A DNA stretch of 64,000 nucleotides. Origin: Gp1-AA145 sp963757135. Lineage in GTDB: Bacteria > Acidobacteriota > Terriglobia > Terriglobales > Acidobacteriaceae. Positions 8,589 to 16,964 of the stretch are shown here, one piece after another (the stretch's first letter is position 1; each line of letters opens with the position of its first letter). Under the pieces are notes generated by a model. That model saw only the letters and a list, made by a program, of their open reading frames with translations. It made no database searches and was not told the origin of the DNA. The stretch covers positions 372,001-436,000 of the forward strand of contig CAVWQE010000006.1 of the NCBI GenBank assembly GCA_963757135.1, given 5' to 3'. Both the position numbers and the translations under genes were made by a program.

Positions 8589-8825
8589 CTAGGGTTTAGC
8601 TCTCTGAGTTGGGTGCACGAAGTGCTCCATCTCCGAAGTCCACTTCAGAAATCGCCACAGGTTTCCGCGCTCTCGCCACAGGAATTCCCAGAACTCGATG
8701 AATCCGATCTGCTGCATCTTCAGGCCGCAATAGGTTTCAATTCGCCATAAGAGGTATGGACTCCGCCATGGGGTGAGCCGGTGACCTCGGGTTGAGTTCC
8801 ACAAGAAGCGAAGTATGGACAGCAT
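8589..8825 (-). CDS. Small conserved-looking hypothetical protein
   Basis: A 78-residue protein rich in Trp and Arg (RFLWNSTRGHRLTPWRSPYL, then EFWEFLWRERGNLWRFLKWT). It resembles short uncharacterised proteins I remember from several Acidobacteriota genomes, whose pattern is STRGxRLxPWRSPYLxWRxET. There is no signal peptide and no catalytic motif. The density of tryptophan in a regular aromatic/basic pattern argues against a random frame. Function unknown. Confidence 0.55.
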   Translation of the reverse strand: MLSILRFLWNSTRGHRLTPWRSPYLLWRIETYCGLKMQQIGFIEFWEFLWRERGNLWRFLKWTSEMEHFVHPTQRAKP

Positions 8826-8851
8826 GAATTCAGCTTGGAGCTATTAGCCTT

Positions 8852-9308
8852 TAGCTCTTAGCTTACACAATCCTCTGAGCATCGAAGTAGCCGACCATTT
8901 TCCCTCAATTTCGGTTTGTGATTGGGTGAGAAGGGATCCTTACAACTTCGGTGCCTGTCTAACGACTTGAACGATACTGAAAATAACGAAAACGCCAATG
9001 ATCGTCTCGTACCCTGCAAAACCACGCCAATCAATATTTCCCGGGTATCTGCATTTGTAGTAGGTGGCTACGGATGATATCAGCCAGCTTGTAACGATTA
9101 CGAAAACTGCCACAACGCGCTTTCGCAGGATAGCGCCAGACGAAGAAGGACGCCTCACGTTCCCAACCTCGCGTTGTCCGATTGGCTCTGGCGTCTCTTG
9201 TTTAAGGATCATCCATTCACTCACTTGCTTATAGCTATTTTGTTCGGACTGCGTTCACGCAGGGTTGCAAGCTAAGAGCTAGAAGCTAGAGGCTAGCAGC
9301 TAAGAGCT
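8852..9308. repeat. 13-bp inverted repeats flanking a small gene
   Basis: TAGCTCTTAGCTT at 8852-8864 recurs as its exact reverse complement AAGCTAAGAGCTA at 9269-9281, and AGCTAAGAGCT appears again at 9298-9308. Related AGCTAGA/GCTAG words fill the space between. The repeats bracket the small membrane-protein gene at 8940-9224, giving a unit of about 430-460 bp. Confidence 0.7.
8940..9224 (-). CDS. Small two-helix membrane protein, unknown
   Basis: A 94-residue protein with a polar N-terminal third and two predicted membrane helices (about residues 36-55, VVAVFVIVTSWLISSVAT, and 70-88, ETIIGVFVIFSIVQVV). The sequence shows no family I recognise. It is less GC-biased at third codon positions than its neighbours. 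It sits inside an inverted-repeat pair, which suggests it is a small inserted cassette. It could still be a chance frame, though two clean helices make that less likely. Confidence 0.5.
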   Translation of the reverse strand: MSEWMILKQETPEPIGQREVGNVRRPSSSGAILRKRVVAVFVIVTSWLISSVATYYKCRYPGNIDWRGFAGYETIIGVFVIFSIVQVVRQAPKL

Positions 9309-9311
9309 TCC

Positions 9312-10703
9312 TCACAACTCATATTTCTTCATCAAATGCCGGAAGGACCTATAAGAAATTTTTAGCACGTCGGCGGCGCGAGTCTGCACGCCGTTGGCCT
9401 GCTGCAGCGCGGACTTCAGCAGCGACCGCTCGATGTCAGCAACATACTTTTCCATATCCATGCCATCGGGCAGCACTGCGCCAGTCGTAACTGACATGCC
9501 CTCCGTTCCGGCGCCTGCTGCCGCCGCGCGGGCACGTGGACGTTCTGCCGGCATCTCGACGGTAAGCTGGTCGCCGGTTTCGAGCGCAACCGCTCGCTCG
9601 ATCGTATTCTCCAGTTGGCGGACATTGCCCGGCCAATGATATTGCGCCAGGGCGGAAAGTGATTCCGGTTCGACCTTCGCAATGTTCCTTCCGGCTCCGC
9701 CCGCATATTTCTTCACGAAATGGTTGACCAGCAGGGGAACGTCTTCCCGCCGGTCCCGCAACGGGGGAACGGTTATCGGAATCACGCTCAAGCGGTAATA
9801 CAAGTCTTCGCGAAACTGGTTCTCAGCCACCTGGCGTTCGAGATCACGATTGGTTGCTGCAATCACGCGAACATCAATTGCAATTTCGTCCGTGCCACCC
9901 ACTGGCCGAACACAGCGTTCCTGCAACACCCGCAGAAGTTTGACCTGCATGGTCAAACTCATCTCCCCGATCTCGTCGAGAAAAATCGTTCCGCCACCGG
10001 CCACTTCGAATAGTCCGCGCTTGTTCTGATTGGCGCCAGTGAATGCCCCTTTGACGTAGCCGAACAATTCACTCTCAAGCAAAGTCTCAGGAAACGCTCC
10101 GCAGTTGATCGAAACAAAAGGATCTGTGGCGCGGGGTGAACAAACATGGACCGCGCGAGCAACCAGCTCTTTTCCCGTCCCGCTCTCTCCATAAATCAGG
10201 ACCGTGCTTTGAGTCGAAGCCACGGTTCGGATCGTCTGCTTGAGCTTTTCAATCGTTGGGCTGACACCGATGATGTTATCTAGCGAGTTGCGCGTGGCTG
10301 CATCGCGCTTAAATGCGAAATTCTGGCGGCTGAGCGTGACCTTCTCGAGCACCCGGCGAATGGCCAACTTGATCTCGTCCACCATGCCCGGCGACTTACG
10401 AATGTAGTCGGCCGCGCCTCCGGCCTTGACTGCCTCCACGGCGGCTTCGTAATCGTCCACCGCAGTAATCAGGATCACGGCCGAGTCGGGCGAAACCTTG
10501 TGCGCATGCCGTAACACGTCGATGCCATTGATGTTGGGCATCCGGATGTCTGTAATGACGACGTCGAACAGAGCTGAATCAAGCTTTCTCAGGCCGGCTT
10601 CGCCCGAGTTCACCGTCTCAACTTTGTAGCCCTCGCGACGCAGGGTGATGTCGAGCATTTCGCAGATCGAACGCTCGTCGTCGCAGATCAGAATGTTAGG
10701 CAT
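9312..10703 (-). CDS. pilR: Sigma-54-dependent response regulator, PilR-like
   Basis: An NtrC-family activator of 463 residues. The N-terminal receiver has the acidic pair Asp8/Asp9 and phospho-acceptor Asp52 (VVITDIRMP). The central AAA+ domain has Walker A GESGTGKE, an intact sigma-54-contact loop GAFTGA, and Walker B GGGTIFLDEIGEM. A C-terminal Fis-type helix-turn-helix (TRAADVLKISYRSFRHLMKK) completes it. Its start overlaps the end of the kinase gene as ATGCCTAA. Position directly after pilS in a pilus cluster makes PilR the natural name. In other bacteria PilR drives pilin transcription, but no major pilin gene is in this window, so its target lies elsewhere. Confidence 0.9.
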   Translation of the reverse strand: MPNILICDDERSICEMLDITLRREGYKVETVNSGEAGLRKLDSALFDVVITDIRMPNINGIDVLRHAHKVSPDSAVILITAVDDYEAAVEAVKAGGAADYIRKSPGMVDEIKLAIRRVLEKVTLSRQNFAFKRDAATRNSLDNIIGVSPTIEKLKQTIRTVASTQSTVLIYGESGTGKELVARAVHVCSPRATDPFVSINCGAFPETLLESELFGYVKGAFTGANQNKRGLFEVAGGGTIFLDEIGEMSLTMQVKLLRVLQERCVRPVGGTDEIAIDVRVIAATNRDLERQVAENQFREDLYYRLSVIPITVPPLRDRREDVPLLVNHFVKKYAGGAGRNIAKVEPESLSALAQYHWPGNVRQLENTIERAVALETGDQLTVEMPAERPRARAAAAGAGTEGMSVTTGAVLPDGMDMEKYVADIERSLLKSALQQANGVQTRAADVLKISYRSFRHLMKKYEL

Positions 10704-12396
10704 GCGCGCCTTTTCCGATCAACTGCTCGGGTGCGAGCTCGCGACGCGGTGGTTCGACCACTTCCAGGGTCGCTGCTTGCGCCAGTTGGGCCGCCTGACC
10801 GGCCTTCCGCACGCGGACCACAAACGTGCAGCCCTGGTCGGGTTTTGAGCGCACCCAAACCTTGCCCTCGTGCGCCTGCACAATCTGGTAAACGATGGCG
10901 AGGCCTAGCCCCGTGCCCCCTTCAAATTGCGATTGAAACGGCTCGAAAATCTTCTCCGCCATTTGGGGGCTCATACCAGGGCCGGTGTCGGCAAAACTAA
11001 GCTGCCAGTCGGGGCCCAGGTCTTCAATGGCAACCGTTAAAGTGCCGCCTGTCTTCATGGCTCGGACCGCGTTCTCGCAGAAATTCCAAAATACCTGCTT
11101 CATTCGGTCGCCGTCGGCAATAACGATCGCTTCCTTGGCTGAGTATCGCCGCTCAATGCTGATACCGGTGTTCTGCACGGACATGCGGTGTTGCAGCAGC
11201 GTAAGCGTGTCTTCCAGGCAGGGTATGAGATCAACAGTGACGAAGTTGTATTTCTTGTTGCGTGAGTAAGCCAGGAAGTCGGTGATGATGCCGTTCAGCC
11301 GTTCAGACTCGCGAGTGACGATTTGCAGCAAGTGCCGGTGATCGTCGTTCAGATCAGGCATTTCGGCCAGCAGACTGGCAGAGCCGGCAATCGAAGTGAG
11401 CGGATTTCTCACCTCGTGTGCGATCGCAGCGGAAAGCCTGCCCACGGCCGCCAGGCGGTCCTGCATTCTTACTTCACGTTCCAGCCGGCGAATCTGTGTC
11501 AAATCATCCAGCGTATAAACCAATCCTACGGTGCCGCGCTCAAAAACCTTCAGGTCTGAAACTACAATGCGGAAAGCCTTACGGAAATCATTGCGTGCGA
11601 CGAACCGGACTTCGCCGTGCGCAATGCCGGTGGCAGGTTGCGGAAGCGGGTCCTGGAACAATGGGGCGACTGGCTCGCCTAGAAGTTCCTGTTCAGTACG
11701 CTCAAGTAGCTTCTCCGCCGAAGGATTCACCAGCGTAATGCGTCCATCCAGGCCGGTGGTGATCAACCCATTACTGGTTGAGCGAATAATGTTTTCGTGC
11801 AGTGCCTGAAGACTTTCGAGCGCGCCGCGGGTGTAGCGAAGACGCTTGTCAGCCAGTCGCAATTTGGCTGACAGTAGGCCGGCCAGATACGCCACGGCTA
11901 TGTATCCGAACAGATTCACGAAAATGATGGCCTGCAAGCGGCGTGGATCAGGATTGCTTTCCATGTACGAAGGCACGATGCGGTAAAACGAGAGCTCAAG
12001 GATCGTGGCGTACAGAATGAAGGCAAGTGCAGCCGTCACATAGGCCCAGCGCCGTGAAAGAAGAATACTGGCGACAATTATGACTAATGGATAGAGGAAG
12101 TTCAGCGAGCTATCCACGCCCCCAGTGACGTAAATCAGTAACGCAACCAGCAGCAGGTCGGTGCCGATTTGCAGCGAGGCTTGCAACTTTGGGTCGTTCC
12201 AGAAATGCAGCAGCAACAAGTGAAAGACGGAAATGGTGTACGCCAGAAGAATGGCGTCCACGAATAATCGTACGGGGAATGCAACTGGCGTGAACTGGGC
12301 AATGGCCAGCTCAATGCCAAGCAGTACGGTGAGGATGAAGATGCGGACCTTCACCAGCCACGCCAGCCAAATCTGTTTGTCGAAGTCAGTAGGCAT
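10696..12396 (-). CDS. pilS: Membrane sensor histidine kinase, PilS-like
   Basis: An inner-membrane kinase of 566 residues from the ATG at 12396 (a GTG at 12456 would add 20). About six hydrophobic segments in the first 200 residues form a PilS-type membrane sensor. A PAS domain follows (ITTGLDGRITLVNPSAEKLL). The HisKA phospho-acceptor box is AAIAHEVRNPLTSIAGS, and the HATPase has FWNFCENAVRAM (N box), FADTGPGMSPQ (G1) and GGTGLGLAIVYQIV (G2). It overlaps its cognate regulator by eight bases. PilS senses pilin level in Pseudomonas; the signal here is unknown. Confidence 0.88.
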   Translation of the reverse strand: MPTDFDKQIWLAWLVKVRIFILTVLLGIELAIAQFTPVAFPVRLFVDAILLAYTISVFHLLLLHFWNDPKLQASLQIGTDLLLVALLIYVTGGVDSSLNFLYPLVIIVASILLSRRWAYVTAALAFILYATILELSFYRIVPSYMESNPDPRRLQAIIFVNLFGYIAVAYLAGLLSAKLRLADKRLRYTRGALESLQALHENIIRSTSNGLITTGLDGRITLVNPSAEKLLERTEQELLGEPVAPLFQDPLPQPATGIAHGEVRFVARNDFRKAFRIVVSDLKVFERGTVGLVYTLDDLTQIRRLEREVRMQDRLAAVGRLSAAIAHEVRNPLTSIAGSASLLAEMPDLNDDHRHLLQIVTRESERLNGIITDFLAYSRNKKYNFVTVDLIPCLEDTLTLLQHRMSVQNTGISIERRYSAKEAIVIADGDRMKQVFWNFCENAVRAMKTGGTLTVAIEDLGPDWQLSFADTGPGMSPQMAEKIFEPFQSQFEGGTGLGLAIVYQIVQAHEGKVWVRSKPDQGCTFVVRVRKAGQAAQLAQAATLEVVEPPRRELAPEQLIGKGAHA

Positions 12397-12485
12397 TGCC
12401 GCTCTCAGGCTTGACGCGATGTACTTTGTCTGATCATTCAAATTGCAGAGGCCCACATTGTGAGCCCCTGGTTTGACCGTTCCAA

Positions 12486-13694
12486 TTAACTGGACAGCTT
12501 GGAAATCATGGAGAACAGCGGCATATACAACGAAATCACGATACCGCCGACGGACACACCCAGGATGCCGATGATGACCGGCTCCAGCATTGCGAGCATG
12601 TCTTTGGTGGCAGCATCTACTTCATCTTCGTAAAAGTCCGCGATCTTCTGGAGCATCGAATCCATGGCGCCGGTCGCTTCGCCAACCCCGATCATCTGCG
12701 TAACCATGTTGGGGAACACACCGCACTCGCGTAGAGGATCAACAATGGTGCGGCCTTCTTCAATCGCTTTCCGGACTTTCAGCAATGCTTCTTCCAGAAC
12801 GGCGTTTCCAGAGGTGCGTGCGGTGATGGACAAACCCTCAAGGATCGGAACGCCTGACGTAATCAGCGTGCCCAAGGTTCGGGTAAAGCGGGCCACGGCA
12901 ATTTTGCGCAGCAAGAGACCGATGATCGGCATCTTGAGCATGCAGTAATCCATCCAGTATTTGCCGCGCGGGTTTTTCCGGATTTGCCTGAAGCCGAAGA
13001 ATATCCCAACCGCACCGATGATGAAGAACCACCAGAAATCTCCAATGAAGCGGCTCAGTCCGATGACCACTCGGGTCGGCAGGGGCAATGAAACCCCAAG
13101 GCCAACGAACATGTTGGCGAAGATCGGGACCACCCACTTGAGCAGCGCGCCCACAATGAGGGCTGCCATCGAGACTACCGCTATGGGGTAGATCAACGCT
13201 GATTTGACGGCAGACTTCAGCTTGACCGCCTTTTCTACATAGGTGGCGAGGCGTTGCAGAATGATGTCCAAAATACCGCCGGTTTCACCGGCTTCGATCA
13301 TGTTCGTGGTCAAATCGTCGAACACCTTGGGGTACTGGCGCATGGCATTGGCCAAGGTGGCGCCGCCTTCAACGGTGGTACGGACCCCGGTGAGCGTCTT
13401 CTGGAAAGTTGGGTTCTCCTGATTGGCCGCGAGAATCTCCAGACACTGCACCAGTGGCAGCCCGGCATCAATCATGACCGAGAACTGCCGGAAGAAGATT
13501 GCGATCTCCTTGACTTTGACGCTCCCCGAACCAAACGTGGGCATGGCAAATTCCTTGCCCTTTTCCCGGATGGTGGGCGTTGCAATTTGTTCGCGGCGTA
13601 ATTGGCTGGCGAGCGCCTGCTTGTTCGCGGCCGTGCGTTCCCCGGAAATTTTCTCACCGGAAGCGTTTTTTCCCGAAAATGTAAAAACTGGCAT
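12486..13694 (-). CDS. pilC: Type IV pilus inner-membrane platform protein PilC
   Basis: A 402-residue T2SF-family protein, the membrane platform on which PilB and PilT act. It has two repeats of the GspF domain: the first opens with FFRQFSVMIDAGLPLVQCLE and the second with RFTRTLGTLITSGVPILEGL. Three long hydrophobic segments are visible (near residues 167-190, 220-240 and 375-395, the last ending in LYMPLFSMISKL). The ATG follows AGAGAGGGAACC. It sits 47 bases after pilT and ahead of pilS in one minus-strand unit. Confidence 0.94.
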   Translation of the reverse strand: MPVFTFSGKNASGEKISGERTAANKQALASQLRREQIATPTIREKGKEFAMPTFGSGSVKVKEIAIFFRQFSVMIDAGLPLVQCLEILAANQENPTFQKTLTGVRTTVEGGATLANAMRQYPKVFDDLTTNMIEAGETGGILDIILQRLATYVEKAVKLKSAVKSALIYPIAVVSMAALIVGALLKWVVPIFANMFVGLGVSLPLPTRVVIGLSRFIGDFWWFFIIGAVGIFFGFRQIRKNPRGKYWMDYCMLKMPIIGLLLRKIAVARFTRTLGTLITSGVPILEGLSITARTSGNAVLEEALLKVRKAIEEGRTIVDPLRECGVFPNMVTQMIGVGEATGAMDSMLQKIADFYEDEVDAATKDMLAMLEPVIIGILGVSVGGIVISLYMPLFSMISKLSS

Positions 13695-13741
13695 GGTTCC
13701 CTCTCTTGTTCCTTTTACCGTTGATTTCTGATTGCTAGGTT

Positions 13742-14869
13742 TTAATGCTTACCGGTTGCTGTTCCTTTTGCAGCGGTCGAGCCCATACCGGGCCGGAGGC
13801 CGGCGCCCCGGTTAATCATTTCCTGCAACTCGTCCTGATTGCTGGATCGCGCCAGCGCCACTTCCAGCGTGATCTGCTTCTGGAAGTGCAGTGTTGCCAG
13901 AGCTTGGTTGAACGTCTGCATTCCGAACTTCTCCTGTCCGGATTGCATGGCCGAATAAATCTGGTGGATCTTGTCTTCGCGGATCAGGTTGCGCACTGCG
14001 GCGTTCGGCACCAGAATTTCCATTGCCATGGCGCGGCCTTTGCCATTCGCTGTCGGCAACAGGCTTTGACACATGATCCCTTCCAGCACCAAAGACAGCT
14101 GCGCCCGAATCTGTGCCTGCTGATGAGCAGGAAATACGTCGATCACACGATTGATGGTGGAAGACGCGGAGTTCGTGTGCAAGGTTCCGAAGGTGAGGTG
14201 GCCGGTTTCGGCGATACGCAACGCAGATTCAATGGTTTCCAGGTCTCGCATTTCGCCGATCAGCACCACGTCAGGGTCTTCACGGAGTGCAGCGCGCAAT
14301 GCGTCGCCAAAGCTCTTCGTATCAGCATGCAATTCGCGCTGGTTTACCACGCAGTTCTTGTTCATGTGTACGAATTCGATCGGGTCCTCAATCGTCAAAA
14401 TATGGTCGTGGCGCTCGGCATTGATTTTGTCGATCATCGAAGCCAGCGTCGTGGACTTACCGGAACCCGTCGGGCCAGTGACGAGGACAAGACCGCGCGG
14501 CTTCTCGCACAGCTTTGCCACCACCGGCGGCAATCCGAGCTGGTTGAAATTTTTGATCTCGAATGGAATGACGCGGAACACAGCTGAGGTCGCGCCGCGC
14601 TGGTTGAACACGTTCGCGCGGAAGCGGGCCAGACCTTTCAGACCGAATGAGAAGTCAAGTTCGAGATGCTCTTCGAAGCGGTGCTTCTGCGAGTCAGTCA
14701 TGACGCTATAGGCCAACTGCTTGGTCTCGGCCGGAGTCATCTGCGGCAGGTCGAGCGGTACCAGATGCCCGTGGACGCGGATTTGCGGCGGCGAGTTGGT
14801 GGTGATATGGAGATCGCTGCCACTCATCTCCAACATCCGTTTCAACAGATCACTTAACGACAAAGACAT
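13742..14869 (-). CDS. pilT: Pilus retraction ATPase PilT
   Basis: A hexameric AAA-type ATPase of 375 residues that drives pilus retraction and twitching motility. Visible motifs are the PAS-like N-domain (SDLHITTNSPPQIRVHG), Walker A VTGPTGSGKSTTLASM, the Asp box TIEDPIEFVH, Walker B DVVLIGEMRDLETI, the His box TGHLTFGTLHTNSA, and the PilT-specific C-terminal AAVRNLIREDK, equivalent to the AIRNLIRE motif needed for retraction. The start follows AGAGGGAAGAAC. The C-terminal tail (from GLRPGM) is low complexity and probably disordered. Confidence 0.96.
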   Translation of the reverse strand: MSLSLSDLLKRMLEMSGSDLHITTNSPPQIRVHGHLVPLDLPQMTPAETKQLAYSVMTDSQKHRFEEHLELDFSFGLKGLARFRANVFNQRGATSAVFRVIPFEIKNFNQLGLPPVVAKLCEKPRGLVLVTGPTGSGKSTTLASMIDKINAERHDHILTIEDPIEFVHMNKNCVVNQRELHADTKSFGDALRAALREDPDVVLIGEMRDLETIESALRIAETGHLTFGTLHTNSASSTINRVIDVFPAHQQAQIRAQLSLVLEGIMCQSLLPTANGKGRAMAMEILVPNAAVRNLIREDKIHQIYSAMQSGQEKFGMQTFNQALATLHFQKQITLEVALARSSNQDELQEMINRGAGLRPGMGSTAAKGTATGKH

Positions 14870-14887
14870 GTTCTTCCCTCTTTTAAG

Positions 14888-14976
14888 CCGTCGGTCGTCG
14901 GCCCTCGGTCGTCAGCCAACCCGAGCTCCAGGACTCGGTGTTCAGGCCAACGACCGAAGACCGAAGGCCGACGACG
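14888..14976. repeat. Imperfect inverted repeat between pilB and pilT
   Basis: CGTCGGTCGTCGG...CTCGGTCGTC (about 14889-14912) is mirrored by CGACCGAAGACCGAAGGCCGACGACG (about 14951-14976). The motif is built on tandem (T/C)CGGTCGTC words. It occupies most of the 118-bp pilB-pilT gap and can form a long imperfect stem in the transcript. This is a typical dispersed intergenic repeat rather than a T-run terminator. Confidence 0.65.
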
Positions 14977-14987
14977 TTTTTCGCTGC

Positions 14988-16703
14988 TTAGTGAATCGTT
15001 TCTCGCGCCACTTCCTCGAGCGTGGTCACCCCTGCCGCCACCTTGATCAAACCGCTGCGGCGCAAGGTAATCATTCCTCGCTCGATCGCCTTCTTCTTAA
15101 GTTCGACTGCCGACGCACCCACCAGCACCAGTTCTTTAATTTCGTCATCCACTTCCATGACTTCGTAAAGTCCGGCGCGGCCCTTGTAGCCGGTGTTATT
15201 GCAGACGCTGCATCCTTTGCCCTTCTGGATCTTCACGGTCTTGGCTTCTTCCGGCGTATAGCCCTCCTCGATCAGCGTTTGCACTGGAACCTCTACCGCC
15301 TCCGCGCACTCTTTGCACACCCTGCGCACCAGTCTCTGTGCGCAAATCAGATGCACCGAAGTCGCAACCAGGAACGGTTCAATACCCATGTTCATTAGCC
15401 GGGTAATAGTTTCGGGTGCGCCGTTAGTGTGAAGCGTCGAGAGCACCAGGTGACCCGTGAGGGCGGCTTTGATAGCGATTTCCGCGGTTTCAAAATCTCG
15501 AATTTCGCCGACTAAAATGATGTTCGGATCTTGCCGCAGAAATGCGCGCAAGGCCGCCGCGAAATTCAGGCCGATCTGCTCCTTCATCTGCACTTGGTTC
15601 ACGCCCGCCAACTGGAATTCAACCGGGTCTTCCGCGGTCATGATGTTGGTGTCCGGAGTGTTCAAACGCGCAATCGACGAATACAGGGTGTTGGTTTTTC
15701 CAGATCCTGTCGGCCCCGTGACCAGCACCATTCCGTAGGGCTTCAGAATCGCTTTTTCAAACTTCACCAGCGACTCCTGCTCGAACCCCAACTTCGTCAT
15801 GTCGAGCCGCAGGTTCTCTTTATCCAGCAACCGCAGCACGATCTTCTCGCCCCACAGCGTCGGCAAGGTGCTCACGCGAAAGTCGAGCTGCTTCTTGCGT
15901 CCACCGATGTGCATCTTCAGCATGATGCGACCGTCTTGAGGCAGCCGCTTCTCACTGATGTCGAGCTTGGCCATGATTTTTAGGCGTGAAGTGATGGCAT
16001 CTTTCAATTTGACGGGCGGCGACATGATGGACTGCAACACGCCGTCAATGCGGAAGCGTACGCGAAATTCCTTTTCGTAAGGCTCGATGTGAATGTCGCT
16101 GGCGCCCCGCTTCACGGCATCAGTGAGGACAAGATTCACCAGCTTTACGATCGGTGCTTCGTCAGCCGCTTTTTCCAGGTCCGCGAGGTCCATCTCCTGC
16201 TGATCGGCTTGCAGTTCGATGTCGGTCTCTTCCGCATCTGTGATCGACTGCATGACCTGCTCGAGGTCTTCTTCTTTGCTGGTGCCGTAAGCTTTTTCGA
16301 TGCCTTCGAGAATCGCGCTTTCAGAAGCTACCACCGGCTCAATGTTGAAACCGGTCATGAACTTGATATCGTCCATGGCGAACACGTTGGTGGGGTCAAC
16401 CATGGCGATGGTGAGCGAAGCGCCCACTCGGCTGAGCGGCAGAATCTGATATCGTTTCGCCGTCTCGTACGGAATCAGCTTGACCACTGAAGCATCAATT
16501 TCAAAATAAGAAAGATTTATGGCAGGAACACCGTACTGGCGCGAAAGGAAGTTGGTCACGTCCTCATCGGTGAGAAAGTTGAGTTTCACCAATGCGCTGC
16601 CCAGGCGGCAGTTGGTTTCTTTCTGCACCTTCGTCGCCTGTTGCAACTGCTCTGGGGTAATGATCTTCTCTTTTACGAGAAGGTCGCCCAGCCTCTGGGA
16701 CAT
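14988..16703 (-). CDS. pilB: Pilus extension ATPase PilB with MshEN domain
   Basis: The assembly motor of the type IV pilus, 571 residues. The N-terminus holds two MshEN-type motifs (RLGDLLVKEKIITPEQL at residues 4-20, and RLGSALVKLNFLTDEDV about 30 residues later), the arrangement that binds cyclic di-GMP in characterised MshE/PilB proteins. The C-terminal motor has Walker A VTGPTGSGKTNTLYSS, Asp box TAEDPVEFQL, Walker B NIILVGEIRDFETAE, His box TGHLVLSTLHTNGA and a four-Cys zinc site (VCKECAE and GCSVCNNTGYKGR). It is the first gene of the pilus operon and diverges from the EndoIII-like gene. Confidence 0.96.
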   Translation of the reverse strand: MSQRLGDLLVKEKIITPEQLQQATKVQKETNCRLGSALVKLNFLTDEDVTNFLSRQYGVPAINLSYFEIDASVVKLIPYETAKRYQILPLSRVGASLTIAMVDPTNVFAMDDIKFMTGFNIEPVVASESAILEGIEKAYGTSKEEDLEQVMQSITDAEETDIELQADQQEMDLADLEKAADEAPIVKLVNLVLTDAVKRGASDIHIEPYEKEFRVRFRIDGVLQSIMSPPVKLKDAITSRLKIMAKLDISEKRLPQDGRIMLKMHIGGRKKQLDFRVSTLPTLWGEKIVLRLLDKENLRLDMTKLGFEQESLVKFEKAILKPYGMVLVTGPTGSGKTNTLYSSIARLNTPDTNIMTAEDPVEFQLAGVNQVQMKEQIGLNFAAALRAFLRQDPNIILVGEIRDFETAEIAIKAALTGHLVLSTLHTNGAPETITRLMNMGIEPFLVATSVHLICAQRLVRRVCKECAEAVEVPVQTLIEEGYTPEEAKTVKIQKGKGCSVCNNTGYKGRAGLYEVMEVDDEIKELVLVGASAVELKKKAIERGMITLRRSGLIKVAAGVTTLEEVARETIH

Positions 16704-16796
16704 TTCGAACTCCAGTCTTGGTCTGTGATATTCGTACCGGCGGCACGCCCATCGCGGAAGTGTCGCTCCTCAGGGGAGATAAGGTGCGTGCGCTCC

Positions 16797-16815
16797 GGTG
16801 ACATAAATTGTCACC
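16797..16815. promoter_or_regulatory. Palindromic operator candidate between pilB and the glycosylase gene
   Basis: GGTGACATAAATTGTCACC is a perfect 7-bp inverted repeat around a 5-bp spacer, in the divergent promoter region. It lies 94 bp upstream of pilB and 150 bp upstream of the glycosylase start. Its symmetry and size fit a dimeric transcription factor site. TGACA-N5-TGTCA is loosely like a CRP/FNR half-site pair with shorter spacing. The regulator is unknown. Confidence 0.5.
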
Positions 16816-16964
16816 TTGATCGAGTAACCGTGAAAGTAACGTTGGTACTTGTACTCGCAAGCAAGACGCTAAAGCTCATTCCGAAAGTGCCGAAGCGTGC
16901 GTTTGGCGCAGTTTTAGCGAGAGCGCGCGTAAGAGGTCATGTCCTTTGGGTACACTGTCGCAAT

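Noticed and set aside
16641..16964. N-terminal extension of the EndoIII-like protein
   Set aside because: Runs antisense through pilB and the operator palindrome; has no homology to the family.
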